Below are positions 46,444-54,836 of a stretch of 64,000 nt of DNA, piece by piece (the first letter of the stretch is position 1; the number at the start of each line of letters is the position of its first letter). The DNA lies in contig JBHIYN010000011.1 of NCBI GenBank assembly GCA_041984235.1, positions 62,001 through 126,000 of the forward strand. The letters are read 5' to 3'. A program made the position numbers and the translations under genes. The notes beneath the pieces were generated by a model that was not told the DNA's origin, did not search any database, and saw only the letters and a program-made list of their open reading frames with translations. This DNA comes from JBHIYN01 sp041984235 (lineage in GTDB: Bacteria; Pseudomonadota; Gammaproteobacteria; Ga0077536).

Positions 46444-48574
46444 AGCGGGCCAGCCTGAAGCCGACGTCGTCACGCGCTTCCGCACCGTAATCGCGGAAGC
46501 TCAGGCGCAGCGCGGTACGCGTGCCCTGCGCCCAGCTCGCGCCCTTGATCACGTGCTGAGCGCCGGCCGGCGGTCCCAGCGGATCGGTCACCAGGTTCGT
46601 GCCGGGCGCGGCGTCGTAGTGATCGTGCACCCACTCGGCGACGTTGCCGTCCATGTCGTACAGGCCGCGCAGGTTGGGCGTGTAACTGCCGATCGGCGCG
46701 GCGACCGCGAAGCCGTCGTCGTAGTCGGCCAGGGTATCGCCCATGATCGCTGCCGCGCGCTGGTCGGCGTAGTTGCCGGAGCGGCCCTGCGGCGGGAACT
46801 TCTCGCCCCAGGGATAGGTGGTGGGCTCGCCGCCGGGCGGGAAGCGCGCGGCCCATTCCCACTCGGCCTCGGTCGGCAGGCGGTAGCCGGTCGCGGCCGG
46901 GTTGATGCCCAGCACCTCGCCGTACTTGATCTGGTAGAAGGGCGCCAGGCCGTCGCGCCGGCTGAGCCAGTTGCAGTACAGCGCGGCCTGCTCCCAGCTC
47001 ACCCCGGCGACCGGCTGGTTGTCGCCGTCCAGGGTCTGGCCGGCGAACTCACCCGACCGGTGAGCGGCCAGGAAGAGGCGGTACTCGGCGTTGCTGACCT
47101 CTTTCAGTGACAGGTAGAAAGGCCGTTCGAGCGCGACCTCGCGCAGGATCTCGTTGGCGCGGTGGCCCGGGCTGCGGCGCGAGGAGCCGAGCGTGGCGCG
47201 TCCGCCGCGGAACAGCTTCATGCGCTGGCCGGCGGCCGTGGTCAGGAAGCCCTTGCTGCTCGCGGGGGCGGCGGCCTGCCGCGCGCCGCCGTTGCCGGCC
47301 GTCGTGGCCGGCGCGGCAGCGCCGCTGGTGCCGGCCTGGTCGCTGGTCTTGAGCCGGATGCGGAAGCGCTTCTCCACGCCCTTGCGCGGCGTGACCCGCG
47401 TGCTATAGGTCGCGTAACCGGGCGCGCGCACCGTGATCTCGTGTTCGTGGGTGGGCAACTGCAGGGTCTGGGTGGCGCTGCCGCGCGGTGTGCCGTCGAC
47501 CAGCAGCTCGGCGTTCTCCGGCAACGTTTCGAGCCGGATCGCGGCCAGCTCGGGCGTCAGCTCGAGCGTCAGCTCGGTGGTCTTGCCGGACCCCACCGTG
47601 AAGTGCTCGCTGGCGGCGGCATAGCCTTCGCGCAGCACGCGTACCTCGTGTGCGGCGTCCGGCGTGACGGCGACCTCGAGCGGGGTCACGCCATGGTACT
47701 CACCGTCGACGGTGACGCTGGCGCCGGCCGGGCGCGAATCGATGCGCAGGCGGCCGTCCGCCTTCGCCAGCACGATTTCGCCGAGGTTGACGGCGACGCC
47801 GGGCACGATACGCAGGGTCTGCTGCCAGCCCTTGTAGCCGTCGGCGGCGAGCTCGACCACGCGGCGGCCGGCAACCAGTTCGATGTCCAGCGGCGTCACG
47901 CCGACGCGCTCGCCATCGACGCGCACCTCGCTGCCGCCCGGTACGGAATCGACGTGCACGTCGGCCCAGGCCGGGTCCAGGGTCACGTCCAGTGCCTGCT
48001 CGATGCCCTTGCCCTCGATCACCAGGCGCTGCTCGAAGGGCAGGAAGCGTTCCGCGCGTACGACTACCGTGTGCTCGCCGGCGGCGATGTCCGCGACGAC
48101 GCCGGGCACGTTGCCGCGCGGCACGCCGTCGATCAGGATCTCGGCGCTGGCCACCGGCGCCACGCCGACCCGCAACAGGCCCGGCAACGGCAGCAGGGTG
48201 ACGCGATGGGTCTGCAGCTGGGCATCGCCGATCTCGAGCTGGTCGTCGAAGGGCGTGTAGCCGGGCGCTTCGACCCGCACGCGGCGCTTGCCGCGCAGCA
48301 GCAGCCAGTGATCACCGATGCGCGGCGCCGGCCATGACTCGACCGTGATCGCGGCGCCCGCGGGCTCGGTTTCGATACCGACCGAGCGCGCCGAGAGCAC
48401 GAACCAGGCGGTCCAGGCGATCACCGCGAGCAGCACACCGACCAGCGCCAGCATCCATGGAATGCGCGGCCGCGGCAGATCGACGCCGGCGCCCGGCGGG
48501 CGGAAGCTGGCCGGCCGAATCAGCGTACCGGCGTCGTCGTCTTGCGCATCGGGCAGCGCGGGCTGGGAGGTCAA
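46433..48574 (-). CDS. Membrane-anchored PEGA-repeat protein with FGE-sulfatase-like domain
   Basis: 713 residues from TTG 48574, 3 bp after the stop of the preceding gene and preceded by GGAAA. One membrane helix lies at ~39-62. About five PEGA-type repeats follow (~65-400), each with VDG...G(V/N)TP and an EV/GY core, for example VDGERVGVTPLDIEL. After an Ala/Gly linker, a formylglycine-generating-enzyme-like domain fills ~460-713 (GYRLPTEAEWEWAAR, GNVAEWVHD, DDVGFRLARY). The Cys residues of true FGE near GxSW are absent (GTRTALRLSF), so it is probably a binding or structural module. Confidence 0.85.
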   Translation of the reverse strand: MTSQPALPDAQDDDAGTLIRPASFRPPGAGVDLPRPRIPWMLALVGVLLAVIAWTAWFVLSARSVGIETEPAGAAITVESWPAPRIGDHWLLLRGKRRVRVEAPGYTPFDDQLEIGDAQLQTHRVTLLPLPGLLRVGVAPVASAEILIDGVPRGNVPGVVADIAAGEHTVVVRAERFLPFEQRLVIEGKGIEQALDVTLDPAWADVHVDSVPGGSEVRVDGERVGVTPLDIELVAGRRVVELAADGYKGWQQTLRIVPGVAVNLGEIVLAKADGRLRIDSRPAGASVTVDGEYHGVTPLEVAVTPDAAHEVRVLREGYAAASEHFTVGSGKTTELTLELTPELAAIRLETLPENAELLVDGTPRGSATQTLQLPTHEHEITVRAPGYATYSTRVTPRKGVEKRFRIRLKTSDQAGTSGAAAPATTAGNGGARQAAAPASSKGFLTTAAGQRMKLFRGGRATLGSSRRSPGHRANEILREVALERPFYLSLKEVSNAEYRLFLAAHRSGEFAGQTLDGDNQPVAGVSWEQAALYCNWLSRRDGLAPFYQIKYGEVLGINPAATGYRLPTEAEWEWAARFPPGGEPTTYPWGEKFPPQGRSGNYADQRAAAIMGDTLADYDDGFAVAAPIGSYTPNLRGLYDMDGNVAEWVHDHYDAAPGTNLVTDPLGPPAGAQHVIKGASWAQGTRTALRLSFRDYGAEARDDVGFRLARYAQ

Positions 48575-48577
48575 GGT

Positions 48578-50116
48578 TCAGTTTCCGAAGGCGAGTTTGT
48601 CCACGCAGCGCACGTCCACCGCAGTCGCCGGCCGGCCGTGTGCCACGCTGAATTCTACGCGGACATCGCGGTAGCCGTCGCGCTTGCCGACCGCGGTGTA
48701 GGCGCCTGGCAGCAGGGTGAGCGCGCGCTGCTCGAAACGGCCCAGCTCGCCGACGCGGTAGACGGTCACCGCGGTGGCGCCGTCGGAGGAGAGCGTGATC
48801 TCCAGCGGCGTGCGCGCGAGCTCCAGGGCGCGCGCGAGCGCGTCGACCTGGCCCGTGATGCGAGCGCCGCTGGCGTTCAGCGCGCGTGCCTGGGCCAGGA
48901 CCTGCCGGGCCTCGTCGTGCACCGCCTCGCTGCCCAGCCGCTCGGGGCGCGCCAGGTAGGCGACGAGCTGTGCATCGAGCCGCTGGCGTTGCTCCGCGCG
49001 GCGTTTGCCGGCGACGGCCGGCGACAGGCGCGCGTCGTGTTTCAGGGCTTCGTCGTAGGCCGCCAGTGCCGTGTCCCAGCTTTCCTCGCGTTCGGCCTTG
49101 CCGGCCTTGTCGAGCGCGCGCTCGACATGAAACGAGGTTTCGGCATTGGCGAGTTGCTGCAGTGCCGCCGCCGCCTCGGCGCGGCTCGGGTCGAGCTTCT
49201 GCGCACGGCTGAAGGCCGTGCGCGCGGCGCCGAAACGCTGCTCACCGAGCGCACCGAAACCTTCCGACATCGCGGCGCGGAAGGCGTCGGCGCGATCGTC
49301 GCGCTCGATGCGTGCCAGCGCCGCCGCCGCGCCCGGTGCCTCGGCGTCCAGCGCCAGCGCTTCGCGCCAGGCCGCCGCGGCCTTGTTGCGCTCGCCGAGC
49401 TGCAGGTAGCCCTCGGCCTCCCCGATCAGTGCCAGTACGCGGTCGAGGGTGGCCGCGCGGGCGAGTCCGGCGGTGGCGTCGGCATTGTCGGGCTGCATCT
49501 CGAGCACGCGCTCGAAAGCCGTGCGCGCGGCGCTGGAGTCACCGTCTGTGAGCGCCTGCCGGCCGGCGTCGAGCAGGCCGCTGACGATATCCGGCACCTT
49601 CGCCATCAGGCGTTCCACGCGCTGGCTGGTTTCGAGGTAGATGTTCTGCGCGGTGACGTAGCGCTGCTCGCGGTAGGCCGCTTCGCCTTCGGCGATGCGG
49701 GTCCGGATCGCGTGCAGGTCACGCTTCGCCCAGTGCTCCGCGGCGAGTGACTCCAGCACCTGCACCTTCTCCAGGGTCTCGCGCAGCTGCGCCTGGGTAT
49801 CCTTGCGTTGGGCGACGGCGTCCTGCGCTGCCGGTGGCGCCGACGCGACCTCGGTCTCGGGTTCGACTTCGGCCGCAGGCGGCGTGGCAGAACTCACCGT
49901 CACCGGGGCGGGGCGGGCGTCGGGGGCGCCGACCCAGCGCGGCAGCACCAGCACCACCAGCAGCACGACCGCGGCGAGGACGGCCGCGATGACTGCCAGC
50001 AGGCGGTTACGCCAGCGGTGGTCGGTGGCGCCCATGGCCGGCGGCTCGACCGCCACCTCGAAGCTCGCCGCCTCGATGCGCCGTGGTGCCGCGTCGTCGT
50101 TACGCCCGGCATTCAT
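48578..50116 (-). CDS. Membrane-anchored TPR protein with PEGA-like C-terminus
   Basis: 512 residues from ATG 50116. A cytoplasmic N-terminal ~37 residues leads into one helix (~38-60, LLAVIAAVLAAVVLLVVLVL). The periplasmic part is a coiled coil (~100-135) and TPR-like helical repeats (~140-390), such as AAAAWREALALDAEAPGAAAAL. The last ~90 residues carry a PEGA-like fold (GELGRFEQRALTLLPGAYTAVGKRDGY). It probably scaffolds the complex in the periplasm. Only 3 bp separate it from the PEGA/FGE gene. Confidence 0.78.
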   Translation of the reverse strand: MNAGRNDDAAPRRIEAASFEVAVEPPAMGATDHRWRNRLLAVIAAVLAAVVLLVVLVLPRWVGAPDARPAPVTVSSATPPAAEVEPETEVASAPPAAQDAVAQRKDTQAQLRETLEKVQVLESLAAEHWAKRDLHAIRTRIAEGEAAYREQRYVTAQNIYLETSQRVERLMAKVPDIVSGLLDAGRQALTDGDSSAARTAFERVLEMQPDNADATAGLARAATLDRVLALIGEAEGYLQLGERNKAAAAWREALALDAEAPGAAAALARIERDDRADAFRAAMSEGFGALGEQRFGAARTAFSRAQKLDPSRAEAAAALQQLANAETSFHVERALDKAGKAEREESWDTALAAYDEALKHDARLSPAVAGKRRAEQRQRLDAQLVAYLARPERLGSEAVHDEARQVLAQARALNASGARITGQVDALARALELARTPLEITLSSDGATAVTVYRVGELGRFEQRALTLLPGAYTAVGKRDGYRDVRVEFSVAHGRPATAVDVRCVDKLAFGN

Positions 50117-50183
50117 CGGTCGCAGACCCGCGCCGCGGTCGCGGGCGCGCGATGGCGCCGCAGGCCATTCACCCGCTGGGACC

Positions 50184-51398
50184 CTAGTTGACCAGCGGCG
50201 CTTCGCCGCCGCCCGCCTGCCCCGTTTCGAGCAGGTAGATCTGTTGCAGCAGGGCCTGCCACTGCTGGTACTGCTCCTCGACGGTGCCGGTGAGCTCGAT
50301 GGTGCGATCGGTGAGCGCGATGGTCTGCGGCTGGATCTCGGCGTTCAGCGATTCGGACAGTTCGCGCAGCGCCTCGGTGTGGATGCGCGCCTCGGCGCCC
50401 TTGTCGAGCCCGCTCTTGACTGCCAGTGCGCCACCGCCGATACCGATCACGCCGGCGCTGCGCACCGCGCGATTGTTGCTGGTCTGCGCCAGGATGCCGC
50501 CGATGACGGCCAGCGCGCCGCCCAGCGTGCGCGCCAGCGCCTGCGACTTGAGCCGGTCCTCGGCCTCCGCTTCGCGGTAGCTTTCCTCGCGCCAGTTGTC
50601 GTAGGGCCGGGTCATGCTGCGGTCGAACTCGTCGTAGGCGGCCTGCAGGTGATCGATGAAGAGCTGGTCGCGGACGCGAATGTTGCGTACCCGCGCGAGC
50701 AGCGGGTCGCCTTCGGCCGGCAGCCGCTTCACGCTGTAGCGGCCGCGGCTGTCGCGTTCCAGGTAACCGGCGAAGGCTTCCGGCGCGAAGCGCTCGGCGA
50801 AGCGCAGCTCGGTTGTCGCGCGGATCTGTTCGCGCAGCGCCAGGTCTTCCTGCGCGAGGTAGTCGCGCATGTCGTTGGCGATGCGGTTGTAGAGATTCTG
50901 GAACGGTTCCTGGCGCCGGCGGATCTCCATGTCGTAGGCGAAGCGGCTGATCGCCTCGTCGTAGGTGCGGGTGAACCAGCGCACGCCACGCGCGTCCTCG
51001 ACCATGACCTCGACTTTCAGGGTCTCGCCGTCGGACTCCAGGATCTTGCCCGAGACCATGACGTCGACCTCGCGCCCGGTCTGCGGCACCACGCGCACGA
51101 TGCCCCACTGGCGGGTGTCTTCCAGGGTGTCCTTGATGCGCTGCGCGACGTAGTGCGCCTCGGCGCGGCGTATGCCCGGGGTGGTGGTGGTTTCGGCCGG
51201 GTCCAGGGTGTCGATGCCGGCATCGAAGATGGCGATGTTGACGTCGAGCAGCAGGTGCTCGGGCACCGGCTGCGGCGCGGCCGCGACCGGCTGCACCTCG
51301 GTGCTGCGCACGGTGCGCGTATTGCAGCCCGCGAGCAGCACGCCGGCGAGCAGCACGACGAGGGTGAGGAGAATGCGCTTGCCACTCATGTGCGTCAC
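50184..51398 (-). CDS. Lipoprotein of the machine operon, CsgG/LpoB-like periplasmic domain possible
   Basis: 404 residues from GTG 51398 (overlapping the previous stop as GTGA) or ATG 51389. The lipobox LAGC is at the end of a signal peptide (LLTLVVLLAGVLLAGC). The first domain (~45-140) has alternating strands with DVNIAIFDAG and VDVMVSGKILESDGETLKVEV, reminiscent of CsgG/LpoB-type lipoprotein domains, though not assignable with certainty. The C-terminal half is helical, with a Gly-rich stretch (VIGIGGGALAVKSG) that may be membrane-active, ending in helices with EEQYQQWQALLQQ. Confidence 0.7.
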   Translation of the reverse strand: MTHMSGKRILLTLVVLLAGVLLAGCNTRTVRSTEVQPVAAAPQPVPEHLLLDVNIAIFDAGIDTLDPAETTTTPGIRRAEAHYVAQRIKDTLEDTRQWGIVRVVPQTGREVDVMVSGKILESDGETLKVEVMVEDARGVRWFTRTYDEAISRFAYDMEIRRRQEPFQNLYNRIANDMRDYLAQEDLALREQIRATTELRFAERFAPEAFAGYLERDSRGRYSVKRLPAEGDPLLARVRNIRVRDQLFIDHLQAAYDEFDRSMTRPYDNWREESYREAEAEDRLKSQALARTLGGALAVIGGILAQTSNNRAVRSAGVIGIGGGALAVKSGLDKGAEARIHTEALRELSESLNAEIQPQTIALTDRTIELTGTVEEQYQQWQALLQQIYLLETGQAGGGEAPLVN

Positions 51399-52276
51399 AG
51401 GCCTGCCTTGTACTTACGGTATTCTTCCCACAGCTTCTCGCGCAGCACGGGGTCGCTCTCCTTGCTCGCCGCTTCGCGCAGCTGGCGCGCGACGATGTCG
51501 TCGTCGCGGCCGTCCGGGATCCCGGGCGGCGGCGCGTAGGCCGCGACCTGGTTGCCCTCGGCGGCGGTGTCGGAGCCGCTCAGGTCCGGCGTGTTGCCGA
51601 GCCCGCTGCTGCGTTCTGCGGCGCCGCCTGCACCGGGGCCGGCGGGTGGGCGTTCGAGACGGTAACCGCGGCCGCCCGCGGCGCCGCTGGGCGCGCCGCC
51701 CCCGGCGCTTTCCAGTGCTTCGCGTTCGGCTTCGGCCGCGGCCCGTGCGCGACGCATGCGCTCGTCGAACGCGGCGAGCTGACCGTCCAGCTCGGCGTCC
51801 AGCGCGGCGACCTGCTCGCCCTGGGTGCGTGCACCGATACGCATCTGCGGTCCGCTGACCTCGCCGGCGGGCGCCGCGTCCTCCCCGGTCAGGACCACCA
51901 CGCCACCATCGTCGCGAGGGGGTGGCGGGTAGCTCGCGCCGGCCGCCGCGGGCGGTGTCGGTGCACCGCCACCACCGGCGGCCGTGCGCTCGGGCGCCGA
52001 CGCCGGCGGCGCGCTGCCGTCCACCGGCACTTCCTCGAATTCGACCTCGGCGGCGTCGGCGCTGGCCGGGCCGTAGTCAGGCGCCGCGGCAGGGGCCGCG
52101 GACGCCTCCTGCGGCGAGGCCTGTGGCGCGGGGGTACTCGCCGGCGGCGGCGGCTCGCGCTCGGTTACCGGGCGCGGCGGCGGCGGGCGCTGGGGCTGCG
52201 TGTTGCACGCACCCAGCAGCAGTGCGGCGAGCGCCAGGGCGAGCGCGGGAGAGAGTCGCGGGCGGGTCGGGTTCAC
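51395..52276 (-). CDS. Pro/Ala-rich lipoprotein of the machine operon
   Basis: 293 residues from GTG 52276, overlapping the preceding stop (GTGA). Lipobox LGAC at residues 21-24. A long Pro/Ala-rich region (~25-120), which could span the periplasm, leads to a short helical segment (QVAALDAELDGQLAAFDERM) and a disordered Gly-rich tail ending in helices (REKLWEEYRKYKAGL). No family recognised. The composition suggests a linker or tether between membranes. Confidence 0.68.
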   Translation of the reverse strand: MNPTRPRLSPALALALAALLLGACNTQPQRPPPPRPVTEREPPPPASTPAPQASPQEASAAPAAAPDYGPASADAAEVEFEEVPVDGSAPPASAPERTAAGGGGAPTPPAAAGASYPPPPRDDGGVVVLTGEDAAPAGEVSGPQMRIGARTQGEQVAALDAELDGQLAAFDERMRRARAAAEAEREALESAGGGAPSGAAGGRGYRLERPPAGPGAGGAAERSSGLGNTPDLSGSDTAAEGNQVAAYAPPPGIPDGRDDDIVARQLREAASKESDPVLREKLWEEYRKYKAGL

Positions 52277-53460
52277 AATGACGCTCCTGGGGCCGGCTGC
52301 GCGGGCGGGAAGATGAAACGGATCTCGACGCCGTCGGTCGCGACCGCGCCGTCGCCGTCGAAGCGCGGCCGGTAGCGGGTGGTGCGAAGCTGTTCGCGCA
52401 CCCGCCGCGCCAGGTCGTGGGCATGCGGCGGCTGCGTCTCCAGTATCTCTATGTTGTGGGCGCGACCGTATTTATCAACGTCGAAGCGCGTGCGCACGTA
52501 GTCTAACCGATGCGCGTCCGGCGCCGTGGTGACGCGCACCGCGTCGTCGGCAAGGAAATCGGGCAGGCGCCGCGGGGTGGCGAACAGGTCGATGCCGGCT
52601 GCCGCGCCGCGGCGGCGTGCCTCGGCGTAGAGCTCGCCGGCCTGCTGGCGGCGCCCGAACAGGTGATGCCAGTCGCCGAGCAACTGCGTGGCGCGCGCCG
52701 CGGCGGCGGCATCACCGTCCGCGTCGGCGCGTTCGCGGGCCTGCTCCAGGGCCTCGCGCCCGCCGACGAAGTGCTGTGCGATGAGGCGCTGGCGGTGCAG
52801 CACCTCGTCCAGATCCGGGTTGACGGTGCGCGCCAGGCGGCGCTGACGCACGCTGACCGCGGGCACCACCGGCACGCTGGACAGCTCGGCCGCGGCGGCG
52901 TGCGAGAGGGCTGCCTTCAGCGGCAGCCAGTGCGTCGCGGCGTCCGCCGGATCTTCCGCCAGCGCTTCCTCGACGGTATCCAGCGCGGTCGCCAGGTGGG
53001 TGTAGGGGTCGTGACCGGTATCGTGCGCACTGGCTTCCAGGTGCCAGCGGGCGAGCCGTGCCAGGGTCTCGCGCCGCCGGGCATCCGGCGCGGTCCGCGC
53101 GCGCCGGTTGACCCAGTCGAGCAGGGTCAGGTTGGCCGCCACGTCACGCCACGCGCCGCGCGCGCGGTTGCTTTCCACCAGGCGTTCGATGAGCGGGATC
53201 TGATCGGGATGCTCCAGGCCCTTGTGCACGCGTTCGAGGTAGACGGCGCGCGCGAAGCTGGCCGCCGCGCCGGCGTGATCACCGGCGCGGCGGCGCGCGA
53301 ACGCGAGCCCGACGTGCTCCTCGATGAGTGCCCGATCGCCACTGCCGTGGCGCGCCGCGTGCGCCGCGATGCGCGCTTCGTACGCCGCTACCGCCTCGTC
53401 GCCGTCGGCGGCGGCGAGTATGGGCAGGGCCACGAGTACGGCTACGGCGGTTCGGAACAT
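52273..53460 (-). CDS. Exported TPR protein with TonB-type C-terminal domain
   Basis: 395 residues from ATG 53460 (MFRTAVAVLVALPILAAADG), a standard signal peptide; a longer frame to 53532 is not needed. Residues ~25-290 are helical repeats of TPR type. Residues ~310-390 match a TonB C-terminal domain: YVRTRFDVDKYGRAHNIEIL, RTTRYRPRFDGDG, ATDGVEIRFIF. Unlike TonB it has no N-terminal membrane anchor. TonB-type tails usually contact outer-membrane proteins. It overlaps the lipoprotein gene downstream and is probably the first gene of the machine proper. Confidence 0.8.
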   Translation of the reverse strand: MFRTAVAVLVALPILAAADGDEAVAAYEARIAAHAARHGSGDRALIEEHVGLAFARRRAGDHAGAAASFARAVYLERVHKGLEHPDQIPLIERLVESNRARGAWRDVAANLTLLDWVNRRARTAPDARRRETLARLARWHLEASAHDTGHDPYTHLATALDTVEEALAEDPADAATHWLPLKAALSHAAAAELSSVPVVPAVSVRQRRLARTVNPDLDEVLHRQRLIAQHFVGGREALEQARERADADGDAAAAARATQLLGDWHHLFGRRQQAGELYAEARRRGAAAGIDLFATPRRLPDFLADDAVRVTTAPDAHRLDYVRTRFDVDKYGRAHNIEILETQPPHAHDLARRVREQLRTTRYRPRFDGDGAVATDGVEIRFIFPPAQPAPGASL

Positions 53461-53510
53461 GGGCGGGCGGCGTGGCGCGGATCGACCCTGGTTTCGACCG
53501 TCACGCCGGC

Positions 53511-54212
53511 CTATCGTTCCGGCGGAATACACCGTTCCAGCCAGCCTTCGTAGAGCGCACGGGCCAGCCGCTGCGTGCGCGGCAGCGACTGGCGGGCATG
53601 CTCGAGCTCGGCCACGGTCTGCAGCGACGCGCTGGGCGCGTCATCGGTCGCGCGCCACGCAGCGAGCCACTCGTCGTAGAGCGACGGCGCGACCTGCGGC
53701 AGGAACTGGGTGACCAGCGCACGGCCGTCGCTGCAGGCGAGCGCGCGCCCGGCGCGATCGCGGACCAGGGTGTCCCAGCCGGGGGGCGGCCGGAGACAGG
53801 CGTCGTGCCACATCAGCACCCGCTTGTCCTCGCTCTGCAGCGGCCAGTGCCCGGTGACCTCGACCGGAAACCAACCGCGCGCCGGGGCAACCGGCTGCAC
53901 CTCGCCGCCGCTGGCGAGTGTGATCAGGTGCGCACCGTAGCCGTGTCCGAGCAGTGGTGTGCCGGCCGCGCGCCGCGCCACCAGCCATTCCAGCAGCGCC
54001 TCGTGCCACGGCGGCGGGTCGAGCACGCCGGCCGCGGCATCGAGCACGACCACGCCGGCGCTGGCCGCGACCAGGTCGGCCTGTGGCAGGTCGTGCGCGC
54101 CGCGCAGCAGGATCCTGAAGGTGGCGCGGCCGCGGTGGGCGAGGAAATCGGCGAGGTAGCCGGGCGGCCGCGCCGCCTCATGCTGCAGGATCAGGATCGG
54201 CGCCGGCGTCAT
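53511..54212 (-). CDS. Class-I glutamine amidotransferase-like protein lacking the catalytic residues
   Basis: 233 residues from ATG 54212, overlapping the end of the CWC gene by 35 bp. The fold pattern of GATase1 is visible (ILILQHEAARPPGYLADFL, LVVLDAAAGV-like strand, LLGHGYGAHLI). The nucleophile elbow GxCxGxQ reads GHGYGAH, with no Cys, and the usual FHPE motif reads FLPQ. It is therefore unlikely to release ammonia from glutamine. Role unknown. It sits 50 bp upstream of the TPR/TonB gene and could be the link between the lipid block and the machine operon. Confidence 0.72.
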   Translation of the reverse strand: MTPAPILILQHEAARPPGYLADFLAHRGRATFRILLRGAHDLPQADLVAASAGVVVLDAAAGVLDPPPWHEALLEWLVARRAAGTPLLGHGYGAHLITLASGGEVQPVAPARGWFPVEVTGHWPLQSEDKRVLMWHDACLRPPPGWDTLVRDRAGRALACSDGRALVTQFLPQVAPSLYDEWLAAWRATDDAPSASLQTVAELEHARQSLPRTQRLARALYEGWLERCIPPER

Positions 54213-54384
54213 CGCGGCTGGCCGCGGCGACCGCCTGAGCCAGGCAGTCCGGGCACAGGCAGTCGGTATCGCTGCGCAGTGCGGCGGCCGGCAGTGCCGG
54301 CAGCGCCTGGCACCAGCAGCTCGCCGCGTTCCGCCCGCAGCCGAAGCGGGCGCCGCAGCGCGCGCAGGTCTTGTCTTCGATCAT
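54178..54384 (-). CDS. Small cysteine-rich CWC-family protein
   Basis: 68 residues from ATG 54384 (MIEDKTCARCGARFGCG). The Cys pattern CxxC..FxCG..CWC...CxCxxC matches the cysteine-rich CWC family, small zinc-ribbon-like proteins of unknown role common in proteobacteria. It starts 17 bp after the thioesterase stop. Confidence 0.78.
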   Translation of the reverse strand: MIEDKTCARCGARFGCGRNAASCWCQALPALPAAALRSDTDCLCPDCLAQAVAAASRDDAGADPDPAA

Positions 54385-54401
54385 GCCCGCTCGCGCGCCG
54401 C

Positions 54402-54836
54402 TCACCCACCGCGCGCGTCGAGGGCGCGGGCGTCGTCGAGCATGAAGCTCGCGTCGCTCTCGGCGTAGGTCGTGCCGCTGGTGGCGTCGACGGCGCGCGC
54501 GCTGAGCTGCACCAGGCGACCCTTGTGCCGCACCAGTTCGCATTCGAGCGCGGCGGTCGCGCCGATCGGCATCGCTTCGCGGTAACGGATCTCGGACTTC
54601 GCGGTGTAACCGCGCGCGCCCTGCAGGTAGAACCAGTTGGCCATGACGTCGTCGAGCACCGCGAACACGATCCCGCCGTGGGTGACGCCGTCGAAGCCGA
54701 CGTGCTCGGGGCGCGAGGTGAAGCTGCCGCGACAGTAATTGCCGTCGAGCGTGAAGCGCAGGCGCAGGCCGATCGGGTTGTCCGGCCCGCACACGAAGCA
54801 GTGGCTGGCATCGTCGCGCGCACCGGCTGCGCTCAC
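54402..54836 (-). CDS. PaaI-type hotdog-fold acyl-CoA thioesterase
   Basis: 144 residues from GTG 54836, overlapping the ketoacyl synthase stop (GTGA). After a short CxxC-containing N-terminus (CFVCGPDNPIGLRLRF), the hotdog motif is THGGIVFAVLDDVMANW, as in 4HBT/PaaI-like thioesterases. Expected to hydrolyse an acyl-CoA or acyl-ACP thioester, probably the product of the ketoacyl synthase upstream (inference). Confidence 0.82.
   Translation of the reverse strand: MSAAGARDDASHCFVCGPDNPIGLRLRFTLDGNYCRGSFTSRPEHVGFDGVTHGGIVFAVLDDVMANWFYLQGARGYTAKSEIRYREAMPIGATAALECELVRHKGRLVQLSARAVDATSGTTYAESDASFMLDDARALDARGG

Noticed and set aside
46433..48574. Functional formylglycine-generating enzyme for sulfatase maturation
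   Set aside because: The active-site Cys region is replaced, there is no sulfatase gene nearby, and the PEGA stalk suggests a structural role.
41931..53460. Type VI secretion or flagellar stator cluster
   Set aside because: No TssB/TssC, ClpV, IcmF or flagellar genes; VWA and FHA-like domains alone are not enough.
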